DNA of 64,000 bases from Speluncibacter jeojiensis (GCF_029589495.1 NZ_JAAIVF010000001.1:248001-312000); one strand, 5' to 3'. Positions 8,784 through 17,248 are shown, numbered from the stretch's first letter. Notes: generated by a model from the letters alone, not told the origin. Translations and numbers: made by a program.

Positions 8784-8811
8784 CCTCGTGCGCGCGAAGA
8801 CGCGAGGAAGG
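8784..8811 (+). promoter_or_regulatory. Hairpin enclosing the ribosome site of the helicase gene
   Basis: CCTCGTG (8784-8790) can pair with CGCGAGG (8801-8807, one G.U), which hides the start of GAGGAAGG (8804-8811), the only good Shine-Dalgarno before the helicase. The gene has a 289-bp upstream gap (8531-8819) with no other ORF, so a structured leader that controls translation, for example with temperature, is possible. Confidence 0.35.
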
Positions 8812-8819
8812 CCAGACCC

Positions 8820-10409
8820 CTGAGCAAGACGACTGTCGACACGAATCCGCCGGCGCCGGACGTCGATTCCAGCACCCTCAACCACACCCCGGATGCCCCC
8901 GCTCCCTCGTTCGCCGAGTTGGGCGTCCGCGACGAGATCGTGCGCGCGCTCGCCGAGATCGGCATCGAGCACACCTTCGCCATCCAGGAGTTGACGCTGC
9001 CGCTCGCCCTCGCCGGCGACGACCTGATCGGTCAGGCCCGCACCGGCATGGGCAAGACCTTCGGCTTCGGCGTGCCGCTGCTGCACCGGGTCAGCGACCC
9101 GGCCGCGGCGATGCCGCTCGACGGCACCCCGCGCGCGCTGGTCATCGTGCCGACCCGCGAACTGTGCATCCAGGTCACCTCCGACCTGGAGAACGCCGCC
9201 AAGCACCTGCCCGGCCCGACCGGCAAGCTCGAGATCCTCTCGATCTACGGCGGCCGCCCCTACGAGCAGCAGATCGACGCGCTGCGCAGGGGCGTCGACG
9301 TCGTCGTCGGCACCCCCGGCCGCCTGCTCGACCTGGCCAACCAGGGCCACCTGATCCTCGGCAAGGTCGGCGTACTCGTCCTCGACGAGGCCGACGAGAT
9401 GCTCGACCTGGGCTTCCTGCCCGACATCGAACGCATCCTCGGCATGGTCCCGGACAAGCGTCAGACCATGCTGTTCTCCGCCACAATGCCCGGGCCGATC
9501 ATCACCTTGGCCCGCACCTTCATGACGCGCCCGACGCACATCCGCGCGGAGGAGCCGGATTCGTCGGCCGTGCACGACCGCACCGTGCAGCACATCTTCC
9601 GCGCCCACGCGCTGGACAAGGTCGAGATGGTCTCGCGTGTGCTGCAGGCCCGCGAGCGCGGCGCCACGATGATCTTCACCCGCACCAAGCGCACCGCACA
9701 GAAGGTCTCCGACGAGCTCGCCGAGCGCGGCTTCAAGGTCGGCGCGGTGCACGGTGACCTCGGCCAGGTCGCCCGTGAGAAGTCGCTCAACTCCTTCCGC
9801 AACCACAAGATCGACGTGCTCGTTGCGACCGACGTCGCCGCGCGCGGCATCGACATCGACGACGTCACCCACGTCATCAACTACCAGTGCCCCGACGACG
9901 AGAAGACCTACGTGCACCGCATCGGCCGCACGGGCCGCGCCGGCCGCACCGGCACCGCCGTCACCCTGGTCGACTGGGACGACGTCCCCCGCTGGCAGCT
10001 GATCGACAAGGCGCTGAGCCTCGGGGTCCCGGACCCGCTGGAGACCTACTCGAGCTCCGAGCACCTGTACGTGGACCTGGACATCCCCACCGATGCCAAG
10101 GGCTCGATCGCCCGGCCCAAGGCCCAGCGCCCGGCCCGTGACGCCGACGGCGAGAGCGAGGGGCGCGACTCGACCCGGCCGAAGTCGACGCGGAATCGCA
10201 GGCGCACCCGCGGCGGCAAGACCGGCGAGGGCGCAGCCGAGCAGGGGGCGACCGCATCGAAGGACGCAGCCTCCGAGGCCACCGCCGACTCCGCCGAGTC
10301 GGGCCAGGCCACCGAGGGTGACGCACCGGCTCGCAAGCGCCGCCGGCGTCGCCGCAAGCCCGCCGCCACCGCGGCCACGCCCGGTGCGGACGCCGGCTCG
10401 CAGGAGTAG
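8820..10409 (+). CDS. rhlE: DEAD-box ATP-dependent RNA helicase, probable CTG start
   Basis: 529 residues if started at CTG 8820. Core motifs are in order: FAIQELTLPLAL (Q motif), ARTGMGKT (I), PTRELC (Ia), GTPGRLLD (Ib), DEAD (II), SAT (III), then RGIDI and HRIGRTGRAGR in the second RecA lobe. The tail (~440-529) is Arg/Lys/Ala-rich and likely binds RNA. It unwinds structured RNA in ribosome assembly or mRNA decay. Upstream of the TTG at 8919 the frame stays open with coding-like GC3 and SFAELGVRDEIV conserved, but no ATG, GTG or TTG occurs; CTG 8820 is 8 bases after GAGGAAGG. The TTG at 8919 would cut the Q-motif flank. Confidence 0.88.
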   Translation: MSKTTVDTNPPAPDVDSSTLNHTPDAPAPSFAELGVRDEIVRALAEIGIEHTFAIQELTLPLALAGDDLIGQARTGMGKTFGFGVPLLHRVSDPAAAMPLDGTPRALVIVPTRELCIQVTSDLENAAKHLPGPTGKLEILSIYGGRPYEQQIDALRRGVDVVVGTPGRLLDLANQGHLILGKVGVLVLDEADEMLDLGFLPDIERILGMVPDKRQTMLFSATMPGPIITLARTFMTRPTHIRAEEPDSSAVHDRTVQHIFRAHALDKVEMVSRVLQARERGATMIFTRTKRTAQKVSDELAERGFKVGAVHGDLGQVAREKSLNSFRNHKIDVLVATDVAARGIDIDDVTHVINYQCPDDEKTYVHRIGRTGRAGRTGTAVTLVDWDDVPRWQLIDKALSLGVPDPLETYSSSEHLYVDLDIPTDAKGSIARPKAQRPARDADGESEGRDSTRPKSTRNRRRTRGGKTGEGAAEQGATASKDAASEATADSAESGQATEGDAPARKRRRRRRKPAATAATPGADAGSQE

Positions 10410-10425
10410 CCACTAGCCTGACGCT

Positions 10426-11649
10426 GTGCCGAAACCGGAGCGTCGGACCCGCGCCGACCTGATCGCCGCCGCGTCCATCGTCGTGCTGGTGGTGGTGCTG
10501 GCCACGCTCGTGTGGTGGCGCAGCCCCGAACGTCACACGAGCGACGAGGTCGCCTCGGGTCCGGTGGTTCCGGCGCCGGCCGCGTTGCAGGTGCCGACCG
10601 CCTTCACCGAGGCCTGGAGTGCGCCGAGCCCGGCGACCGCACTGCCGACGGTGGAGTCCGGTGCGGTCGTCACAGCGGACAGCGGTTCGGTGGTCGGCCG
10701 GGACGCCCGCACCGGACGCCAGATCTGGAAGTACCAGCGTGACATCGCGCTGTGCGGGGTGGTCGGCGCCTGGGACCGGGCCGTGTCGGTCTACCGGGAC
10801 CGGCGCGGCTGCAGCGAGGTGACCGCGCTCGACGCCGCGACCGGCGTCCGCCAACCGCAGCGCTCCAGCCTGGCGGACCACACGGTCCAGTTGTCGACGA
10901 ACGGCACCTACGTCGTCTCCCGCGGCGACACCCGCCTCGAGGTGTGGCGCTCGGATCTGGTGCGCACCCTCGAGTACGGCCGGGTCGACGCCCCCGTCAA
11001 TCCGGATGCGCAACCGCGCACCGGATGCACGCTGCGCTCCGACGGGATCGGCAACAGCCGCCTGGCAGTGGTCGAGACATGCCCCGGCGAGCAGGGCGAC
11101 CGCCTCACCGTGATGAGCCCGGCACCCAAGGACCCCGGCAAGCCCGAGCCCTACGGATCGACCATCCTGATCGGCAACGGACAGGCCGTGCGCGGCGCCC
11201 GCATTCTCGCCGTATCCGGCCAGCTGACCGCGGTGTTCCTGCCCGGCACCACCGCGCAGATCGGGATCTTCGACGGCGACGCCAACCTCATCTCGGCCTA
11301 CCCGGTGGCCACGCCGCCCGACGGGGGTGCCGACGTGACCGCCGCAGTGGACGACAGCTCGATGTTCACCTTCTGGACCGGCGATTCGACGGTGGCGCTG
11401 AACGCCATCGACCTGACCCCGCGCTGGACGGTGCCGGGCACGCTCGGCCCCGGCACGATGATGGCCGGCTCCCTGCTCGTCCCCACGCCTGGGGCCGTCG
11501 CGGTCGTCGACGTCGTCACCGGACGCGAGAACGCGCGGATCCCGGTGCCGCGCCCCGAAAACGTGCGCGGGCCGATCGGCCTCGCCGCCACCGGGGACAT
11601 GCTGCTCGAGCGGCGCGGCCCGGAACTGGTGGCGCTCAAGGGTTCCTGA
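10426..11649 (+). CDS. Membrane-anchored PQQ-like beta-propeller protein (Rv3212-like)
   Basis: 407 residues. A short basic start and one transmembrane segment (LIAAASIVVLVVVLATLVWW, ~12-31) anchor an outside domain built of repeated W/D-x-x-T-G-x-x-x-W blades (VGRDARTGRQIWKYQRD, ALDAATGVRQP, LNAIDLTPRWTVPG), typical of PQQ-type propellers. Two Cys pairs may form disulfides. Function unknown. GTG 10426 lies 6 bases after TAGCCT with no ribosome site, so it is probably transcribed leaderless from its own promoter although the helicase stop is only 16 bp upstream. Confidence 0.78.
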   Translation: MPKPERRTRADLIAAASIVVLVVVLATLVWWRSPERHTSDEVASGPVVPAPAALQVPTAFTEAWSAPSPATALPTVESGAVVTADSGSVVGRDARTGRQIWKYQRDIALCGVVGAWDRAVSVYRDRRGCSEVTALDAATGVRQPQRSSLADHTVQLSTNGTYVVSRGDTRLEVWRSDLVRTLEYGRVDAPVNPDAQPRTGCTLRSDGIGNSRLAVVETCPGEQGDRLTVMSPAPKDPGKPEPYGSTILIGNGQAVRGARILAVSGQLTAVFLPGTTAQIGIFDGDANLISAYPVATPPDGGADVTAAVDDSSMFTFWTGDSTVALNAIDLTPRWTVPGTLGPGTMMAGSLLVPTPGAVAVVDVVTGRENARIPVPRPENVRGPIGLAATGDMLLERRGPELVALKGS

Positions 11650-11659
11650 GCGGTGTCGG

Positions 11660-12457
11660 TCAGGATTCGTACGGGGAGAACGTGATCAGATCGGCGTTGC
11701 CGTCCCAGTAGCCGACCAGATTCGCAGCGAGATCGCGATATGCCTGCGCACCCTTGGACTTTCGCCCCGAGAGCACGGTGGCGCCCGATGCGGAGGCCTC
11801 GGCGAACCGGACGGTGCGCGGGATCGGCGGCGCCAGCACCGGGGTGCTGTACCGGTCGGAGACGTCGCCGAGGACGTCGCGACTGTGGGTGGTCCGGGCG
11901 TCGTACAGCGTGGGCAGCACGCCGAGCAGTTCGAGCTTCGGATTGGTGATCGCCTGTACGTCGTGCACGGTGCGCAGCAGCTGGCCGACACCGCGGTGGG
12001 CCAGGGTCTCGCACTGCAGCGGCACGATCACCGCGTCGGCCGCGGTGAGCCCGTTGAGCGTGAGCACACCGAGCGACGGCGGGCAGTCGATCAGGATCAC
12101 GTCGAACTGGCCCTCGACCTGGGCCAGGGCGCGCCGCAGCGCGTGCTCGCGTCCCGGCCGCATCAGCAGCAGCGCCTCGGCGCCGGCCAGGTCGATGGTG
12201 GCGGGCAGCAGCCGCACCCCGTCATGGGTGTCGAGCAGCACCTCCTCGACCTTGACGTCGCCGACCAGCACCTCGTGCACCGAACCCGGCAGACGGTCGG
12301 GGTCGTGGCCCAGCGAGAACGTCAGGCACGCCTGCGGATCGAGGTCGATGACCAGCACCCGCCGGTCCAGCGCGGCCAGCGCCGCCCCCAACGAGGCCAC
12401 CGTGGTCGTCTTCGCGACCCCACCCTTTTGATTTGCCACCGCGAGTACCGTCGTCAC
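11660..12457 (-). CDS. ParA/Soj-family ATPase, no ParB partner nearby
   Basis: 265 residues. KGGVAKTTT (~11-19) is the deviant Walker A of ParA/MinD ATPases; DLDPQACLTFSLG and DVILIDCPPSLG are the following switch and Walker B regions. Family members position DNA or protein cargo by ATP-driven gradients. No parB gene is adjacent, so this is an orphan ParA (Rv3213c-like) rather than the chromosomal parAB pair near oriC. GTG 12457 is preceded by AGGAT seven bases upstream. It converges on the propeller gene with a 10-bp gap and is divergent from a phosphatase gene. Confidence 0.9.
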   Translation of the reverse strand: MTTVLAVANQKGGVAKTTTVASLGAALAALDRRVLVIDLDPQACLTFSLGHDPDRLPGSVHEVLVGDVKVEEVLLDTHDGVRLLPATIDLAGAEALLLMRPGREHALRRALAQVEGQFDVILIDCPPSLGVLTLNGLTAADAVIVPLQCETLAHRGVGQLLRTVHDVQAITNPKLELLGVLPTLYDARTTHSRDVLGDVSDRYSTPVLAPPIPRTVRFAEASASGATVLSGRKSKGAQAYRDLAANLVGYWDGNADLITFSPYES

Positions 12458-12482
12458 GGGCCCATCCTTGCCCAAACTCCCA

Positions 12483-12516
12483 CCCGAAGCCAGTACCGTC
12501 CCGAAGCCGGTACCGG
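12483..12516. repeat. Tandem 17-bp repeat in a divergent promoter region
   Basis: CCCGAAGCCAGTACCGT (12483-12499) is followed directly by CCCGAAGCCGGTACCGG (12500-12516), 15 of 17 bases identical. It lies between parA and the histidine phosphatase gene and may be a regulatory site. Confidence 0.5.
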
Positions 12517-12554
12517 CGGCCGGTCCCCCGGTCCTGACCCGGCATGATGAACCC

Positions 12555-13157
12555 ATGGCTTCTGATCTCGGCCGACTGTTCCTGGTCCGGCACGGCGAGA
12601 CCGAATGGTCGGCGACCGGCAGGCACACCGGCCGCACCGACGTCCCCCTGAACGATCGCGGCACCGCCCAGGCCCAGGCGCTCGCCGGCACGTTCGCCGA
12701 CCTCACGCTGACCCGCCCGCTGGTGATCAGCAGTCCCCGCGCCCGCGCCCGCGACACCGCGGCCCTGGCCGGGTTGACCGTCGACCGGGTGTGGGACGAC
12801 CTGCAGGAATGGGACTACGGCGACTACGAGGGCCTGACCACACCGCAGATCCGCCGAACAGTCCCGGACTGGACGGTGTTCACCCGCCCGTGCCCGGGTG
12901 GCGAGACCGCCGCACAGGTCCGGGAACGCGCGGACCGGGTCCTCGAGGTCGCGCTGGGGGCGGTCGCCGACCAGGACGTGGTCCTCGTCGGTCATGGGCA
13001 CTTCTCCCGCGCGCTGCTGGCCCGCTGGGTCCAGCTGCCGGTCACCGAGGGGTCGCGGTTCGCGATGGCCGCCGCCGGGGTCGCCGAACTCGGCTTCGAG
13101 CACGGGGTGCGTCAGATCGCCTCGCTCGGTCGCACCCCCCTGGCGGTGGCCCGATGA
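12555..13157 (+). CDS. Histidine phosphatase (phosphoglycerate mutase family, Rv3214-like)
   Basis: 200 residues. LVRHGETEWSATGRHTG (~8-24) carries the catalytic RHG; SSPRARARDTA holds the second Arg, EWDYGDYEG the acid residue and VLVGHGHFSRAL the second catalytic His. The close mycobacterial relative Rv3214 (named gpm2) was shown to be an acid phosphatase rather than a glycolytic mutase, and the same is likely here. ATG 12555 has only a weak context (CATGAT six bases upstream). Coupled to the GNAT gene by an ATGA overlap. From memory the isochorismate synthase gene that follows in M. tuberculosis is missing. Confidence 0.88.
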   Translation: MASDLGRLFLVRHGETEWSATGRHTGRTDVPLNDRGTAQAQALAGTFADLTLTRPLVISSPRARARDTAALAGLTVDRVWDDLQEWDYGDYEGLTTPQIRRTVPDWTVFTRPCPGGETAAQVRERADRVLEVALGAVADQDVVLVGHGHFSRALLARWVQLPVTEGSRFAMAAAGVAELGFEHGVRQIASLGRTPLAVAR

Positions 13158-13648
13158 TCCGCCGGGTGCAGATCGAGGACGTGCCGGCGATCGTGGACCT
13201 GATCTACGGTCTCGCCGAGTACGAGAAGCTCCGGCACGAGTGCACGGTCACCCCCGAGCAGATCGAGGCCGCACTGTTCGGCCCGAACCCGGCGGTGTTC
13301 GGCCACGTGGCGGTGGAGGCCACACCCGACGCCGCGGGCGAGGAAGTCGTCGGGATGGCGCTGTGGTTCCTCAGTTTCAGCACGTGGGACGGGGTGCACG
13401 GCATCTACCTCGAGGACCTCTACGTCCGGCCGGATCGTCGCGGCGGCGGCCACGGCACTGCGCTGCTGGCCGCGCTCGCCCGCGAATGCGCCACCCACGG
13501 ATACACCCGGCTCGGCTGGGAGGTGCTCGACTGGAACGAGCCGTCGATCGGCTTCTACCGCTCAATCGGGGCGCGGTCGCGCGACGAGTGGACGAACTTC
13601 CGGCTCACCGGCGCCGAGCTGGCCGCGCTGGCCGAACGCGCCGACTGA
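13154..13648 (+). CDS. GNAT-family N-acetyltransferase
   Basis: 164 residues. The GNAT core is clear: IYLEDLYVRPDRRGGGHGTALLAALA (~80-105) contains strand beta4 and the acetyl-CoA pyrophosphate loop (R/Q-x-x-G-x-G/A), followed by GWEVLDWNEPSIGFYRSIGA. This last pattern is typical of the spermidine/spermine-type SSAT subgroup, but the substrate is not determined. Its ATG overlaps the stop of the phosphatase gene (ATGA), so the two are co-translated. Confidence 0.88.
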   Translation: MIRRVQIEDVPAIVDLIYGLAEYEKLRHECTVTPEQIEAALFGPNPAVFGHVAVEATPDAAGEEVVGMALWFLSFSTWDGVHGIYLEDLYVRPDRRGGGHGTALLAALARECATHGYTRLGWEVLDWNEPSIGFYRSIGARSRDEWTNFRLTGAELAALAERAD

Positions 13649-13673
13649 GCGTCGCGGACGGATCGGTTCCGCG

Positions 13674-14093
13674 TCAGTCGCGCGGGCGGCCCGACCACGC
13701 CGTCGACGACGGCAGCACCAGCATCACGAACGTCGGCACGACGACGATGGTCAGCAGCGCACCCCAGGCCACCTGGTGCGATTCGCCCAGCAGCGACCAG
13801 GCGACCGGCGCGAGCAGCAGCTGGGCCAGCACGCCGACCCCGCGGCCCCACCGGCCGCTGCGCAACATCGAGACGCCGGCGGCCAGCACCGCGCCGCCGA
13901 GGATCACCAGCCATGCGGCCACGCCGTAGCCGAGCGCGGTGGACTGGTCGTGGCCGGTCAGCGCCCGGATGACGAGGACGACGGCGACGACGACGGCCAC
14001 CGCGCCTTCGAGGGCCACCAACGCGCCCGCGGCGAGGAACGTGCGGGGCGGTCCGAGGAGCGCGTGCTGGTCGTGATCTGGCTGAACTGGCAC
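13674..14093 (-). CDS. Small integral membrane protein, four helices (Rv3217c-like)
   Basis: 139 residues with four hydrophobic segments (~18-43, ~53-76, ~84-104, ~107-127) and a short polar N-terminus. No catalytic motif is visible; it corresponds in position to Rv3217c. Function unknown. GTG 14093 is 6 bases after TAGGCT on the minus strand, the leaderless pattern seen repeatedly here. Converges on the GNAT gene with a 25-bp gap and is divergent from the lipid kinase gene, whose own -10-like hexamer lies only 27 bp away. Confidence 0.78.
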   Translation of the reverse strand: MPVQPDHDQHALLGPPRTFLAAGALVALEGAVAVVVAVVLVIRALTGHDQSTALGYGVAAWLVILGGAVLAAGVSMLRSGRWGRGVGVLAQLLLAPVAWSLLGESHQVAWGALLTIVVVPTFVMLVLPSSTAWSGRPRD

Positions 14094-14145
14094 GTCACCA
14101 GCCTAAGACAGGCGGGGCAACTGTCGCCTACTAGGGTGAATGTCC

Positions 14146-15102
14146 GTGCGTGCGCTGCTGATCGTCAACCCCAACGCGACCTCGACGACCCCCGCCGGTC
14201 GCGATCTGCTCGCGCATGCGCTCGCCAGCCGGCTGCGGCTGAAGGTCGTGCACACCACGCATCGCGGTCATGCCGGTGAACTCGCCCGGCAGGCGGCGAC
14301 CGACGGCGCGTCGCTGATCGTGGTGCACGGCGGCGACGGCACGGTCAACGAGGTCGTCAACGGTCTGCTCGGACCGCCCAAGCCGGCGTCGATGCAGTCC
14401 GTGCCGATCGGCCCGATCCCCGCGATCGCCGTCGTCCCCGGCGGCTCGGCCAACGTCTTCGCCCGGTCGCTGGGCATCCACGCGGATCCGGTCGAGGCCA
14501 CGAACCAGCTGCTGGACCTGCTGGCCGCCAAGGAGCGACGCCGAATCGGATTGGCGCACTGCGACAATCGTTGGTTCACCTTCAATGCCGGCATGGGGCT
14601 GGACGCGATGGTCGTCGAGGCGATCGAGGCGGCCCGGCACGCCGGCCGCACCGCCACCCCCGCCCGCTACGTGCGCACCGCGGTCCGCACGTTCTTCCGC
14701 ACCTCGCGGCGCGCGCCGACCCTTTCTGTGCGGCTGCCCGGCCGGCCGCCGATCGAGGGCGTCCACTACGCGTTCGTCTCCAACGCCAGCCCGTGGACCT
14801 ACCTGAACCAGCGCCCGGTGCACACCAACCCGGAGACCGGGTACGACACCGGACTGGGCCTGTTCGCGATGCGCAGCATGGGCGTGTTCACGAGCCTGCG
14901 CCTGTCGCGCCAGTTGCTCGCGCCCGGGGCTCAGCCCAAGGTCGGCGCGCTCACCCGAATCGACGACGTGTCGAATCTCACGATCCACAGCAGCGAGCCC
15001 ATCGGCCTGCAACTCGACGGTGACTACATCGGGCAGCGGACCGAGGTGCACTTCGCCTCCGTCCCCTCCGCGCTGGACGTCGTCGCGCCGCCGGCGCCCT
15101 GA
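14146..15102 (+). CDS. Diacylglycerol/lipid kinase-family protein (Rv3218-like)
   Basis: 318 residues. LLIVNPNATSTT (~3-14) is the first nucleotide-binding strand-loop and VVHGGDGTVNEVVNGL (~64-79) the GGDGT motif of the DAGK catalytic domain shared by diacylglycerol and sphingosine kinases. The C-terminal beta domain (FVSNASPWTYLNQRPV, NLTIHSSEPIGLQLDGD) is as in YegS/DgkB. It phosphorylates a lipid hydroxyl, probably at the membrane. Two starts are possible: ATG 14140, or GTG 14146 eight bases after TAGGGT. The latter fits the leaderless pattern and gives the shorter VRALLIVNP start expected for the family. Confidence 0.85.
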   Translation: MRALLIVNPNATSTTPAGRDLLAHALASRLRLKVVHTTHRGHAGELARQAATDGASLIVVHGGDGTVNEVVNGLLGPPKPASMQSVPIGPIPAIAVVPGGSANVFARSLGIHADPVEATNQLLDLLAAKERRRIGLAHCDNRWFTFNAGMGLDAMVVEAIEAARHAGRTATPARYVRTAVRTFFRTSRRAPTLSVRLPGRPPIEGVHYAFVSNASPWTYLNQRPVHTNPETGYDTGLGLFAMRSMGVFTSLRLSRQLLAPGAQPKVGALTRIDDVSNLTIHSSEPIGLQLDGDYIGQRTEVHFASVPSALDVVAPPAP

Positions 15103-15350
15103 TCGAGCACCGCGTCCGACGCACGTCGCGGCGCCCGGACAACCCCACCCGGACGGCCCCGATAGCACGGTGAACACGCGGCGAACAGCGGTTCGTGGCG
15201 TCAAGTGACCTTGCCCACGAGTTACACGATCTCTATTGACATCTGCCCAGTTCGTGAAAGCATTCACAAGCAACAACGCGTGCAGCACACTGCCGCGCGG
15301 ATGAACAAATCATGACTACACGGTGCGGATCGCACTTAGGAGGAGCAGGC
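15103..15350. other. whiB1 upstream region, no gene
   Basis: 248 bp of lower GC than its surroundings, with no coding signal. It holds TTGACA (15236-15241), a CRP/GlxR-like site (15253-15268) and the whiB1 ribosome site, so it is the whiB1 promoter region and 5' leader. Confidence 0.6.
15253..15268. promoter_or_regulatory. CRP/GlxR-type cAMP-receptor site upstream of whiB1
   Basis: CGTGA-AAGCAT-TCACA matches the TGTGA-N6-TCACA consensus at 9 of 10 positions. It is centred about 90 bp before the whiB1 ATG. The M. tuberculosis whiB1 promoter is known to be controlled by the cAMP-responsive CRP homologue, so function is likely conserved. A weaker half-match lies at 15204-15219. Confidence 0.7.
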
Positions 15351-15605
15351 ATGGACTGGCGCCATGAGGCAATCTGTCGCGACGAGGACCCCGAACTGTT
15401 CTTCCCGGTGGGGAACAGCGGTCCGGCGATCGCGCAGATTGCAGATGCCAAGCTTGTCTGCAACCGCTGCCCCGTGACCGCCGAGTGCCTGTCCTGGGCG
15501 CTCGAGTCCGGACAGGATGCCGGAGTGTGGGGCGGCATGAGCGAGGACGAGCGTCGCGCGCTCAAGCGTCGCAACGCGCGCACTCGTTCGCGTAGCGCGG
15601 TCTAG
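15351..15605 (+). CDS. whiB1: WhiB1 iron-sulfur transcription factor
   Basis: 84 residues. Cysteines at 9, 37, 40 and 46 (CNRCPVTAEC) are the four ligands of the [4Fe-4S] cluster, placed exactly as in mycobacterial WhiB1. GVWGG (~58-62) is the turn that contacts the sigma factor, followed by a basic DNA-binding tail (RRALKRRNARTRSR). WhiB1 is essential in M. tuberculosis; its cluster reacts with nitric oxide and it binds region 4 of the major sigma factor. ATG 15351 has AGGAGGAG seven bases upstream. The gene stands alone between a cAMP-controlled promoter and a strong terminator. Confidence 0.97.
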   Translation: MDWRHEAICRDEDPELFFPVGNSGPAIAQIADAKLVCNRCPVTAECLSWALESGQDAGVWGGMSEDERRALKRRNARTRSRSAV

Positions 15606-15618
15606 CAGACCAGAGCTT

Positions 15619-15660
15619 ACGACAGTGGCCCGGCACCGTATGGTGTCGGGCCACTGTCGT
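15619..15660. terminator. Strong terminator hairpin after whiB1
   Basis: ACGACAGTGGCCCG (from 15619) pairs with CGGGCCACTGTCGT (to 15660), with near-complete extension to a short loop around GTATG. No long U-run follows. It lies between whiB1 and the convergent pdtaS gene and can serve both. Confidence 0.85.
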
Positions 15661-15697
15661 TGCGTGCGGGCTCACCGTCGCGGGACACTCCGGCGCA

Positions 15698-17197
15698 TCA
15701 CCGCACGTCGGGGCCGAGCCGCGGCCGACGTCCGAGCCGCACCCGCAGCACCGCGTCGGTGCCGCCGCCGGAGGCCGGGTGCAGGCCCAGTGACCCGCCC
15801 AGCTCCGAGTCGACCAGCGTGCGCGCGATCTGCAGTCCGAGCCGCTTGGAGTGCTCGATCGAGAACCCCTCCGGCAGCCCGGAGCCGTTGTCGTGCACGA
15901 GGACGTCGAGCCAGCGCGCCGACCGCTTGGCGGTGATCACCACCTCGCCGGCGTCGTCCGGTCCGAACCCGTGCTCGAGTGCATTCTGGACGAGCTCGGC
16001 CAGCACCATCACCAACGGCGTGGCCCGCTCCGCCTGCAGCACGCCGAGACCGCCTTCGCGGCGTACCTGCACCCGGCTGCCGGCGGCCGACACGTCCGCC
16101 ATGATCGGTACCAGGCGGTCGACCACCTCGTCGAGGTTGACCTCCTCGTCCACCGACATCGACAGCGTCTCGTGCACCAGCGCGATCGACGAGACCCGCC
16201 GGACCGATTCGGTCAGCGCGTGCCGGGCCTCCTCGTTGTCGGTGCGCCGGCCCTGCAACCGCAGAAGCGCCGCGACCGTCTGCAGGTTGTTCTTCACCCG
16301 GTGGTGGATCTCGCGGATGGTGGCGTCCTTGCTGAGCAGGGCGCGGTCCCGCCGCTTGACCTCGGTGACGTCGCGCACCAGCACCGCAGCTCCGGTCGGC
16401 TCGCCGCGCGGGTGCAGCGGCAGCGCCCGGAGCAGCACCGTTGCGCCGCGTGCGTCGATCTCCATCCGCAGCGTCGAATCGCCCGTCAGCGTCGAGCGCA
16501 ACCGCGACGCCACCTCCTGCGCGTCGAACGAGTCCGACACCAGCGAGCGGGTGACCTCGGCCAGGTCGCGGCCCGCCAGGTCGGTGGACAACCCCATCCG
16601 GTGATAGGCCGAGAGCGCGTTCGGGCTCGAATAGGCGACATTTCCCGCCGGGTCCAGCCGGATGAAGCCGTCCCCCGCGCGGGGGCTCGAGTGGACGGCG
16701 GTCAGTTCCTCGCGCATCGGGAAGGTGCCGTCGCAGATCATCTGGCACAGATCGTCTGCGCAGTCGAGATACGCGATCTCCAGCGGGCTGGGGAACCGCG
16801 GCTGCGCCAGGTTCGTCGACCGCGACAGCACCGCGATCACCTGGCCGCGCCAGGTCACCGGCACGGCCTCCATCCGCAACGGTACGCCCTTGTACCAGCG
16901 GGTCTGCTCGTCGCGGAAGACCTCACCCTCGTCGAGGGCGCGCAGCACCTGCGGGGCGTCGACGTCGGTCACGGTGGAGCCGACCTCGTCCTCCGAGTAC
17001 GCGGTGGACGCCGTGGTGGGGCGACACTGCGCGACGCACACCATCGGGGCAGCCCCGGTCTGCGCCACCCACAGCAGGAAGTCGGCGAACGACAGGTCCG
17101 CCAGCAACTGCCACTCGCCGACCACCCGCTGCAGGTGGTCGACCGCACCACCGGGCAGGTGGGTGTGTTCGGCGAGCAGGTCACTGAGCGTCGACAT
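15698..17197 (-). CDS. pdtaS: PdtaS sensor histidine kinase
   Basis: 499 residues, soluble. An N-terminal GAF domain (~1-150), a PAS domain (~180-290, FIRLDPAGNVAYSSPNALSAYHRMG), a HisKA_2 phosphoacceptor region (EIHHRVKNNLQTVAALLRLQ, first His of HH) and an HATPase domain (LAELVQNALEHGF N box, DNGSGLPEGF G box, LGLQIARTLV). It is the Rv3220c homologue, the kinase for the RNA-binding antiterminator PdtaR, linked to nitric oxide and copper sensing in mycobacteria. No response regulator is adjacent, as in M. tuberculosis. ATG 17197 has GGAG four bases upstream. Confidence 0.93.
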   Translation of the reverse strand: MSTLSDLLAEHTHLPGGAVDHLQRVVGEWQLLADLSFADFLLWVAQTGAAPMVCVAQCRPTTASTAYSEDEVGSTVTDVDAPQVLRALDEGEVFRDEQTRWYKGVPLRMEAVPVTWRGQVIAVLSRSTNLAQPRFPSPLEIAYLDCADDLCQMICDGTFPMREELTAVHSSPRAGDGFIRLDPAGNVAYSSPNALSAYHRMGLSTDLAGRDLAEVTRSLVSDSFDAQEVASRLRSTLTGDSTLRMEIDARGATVLLRALPLHPRGEPTGAAVLVRDVTEVKRRDRALLSKDATIREIHHRVKNNLQTVAALLRLQGRRTDNEEARHALTESVRRVSSIALVHETLSMSVDEEVNLDEVVDRLVPIMADVSAAGSRVQVRREGGLGVLQAERATPLVMVLAELVQNALEHGFGPDDAGEVVITAKRSARWLDVLVHDNGSGLPEGFSIEHSKRLGLQIARTLVDSELGGSLGLHPASGGGTDAVLRVRLGRRPRLGPDVR

Positions 17198-17248
17198 CGG
17201 GCTCCAGCCGATCGGTGCGTGCCCGGGCGCTCGGCGCGGTCACGTTGA

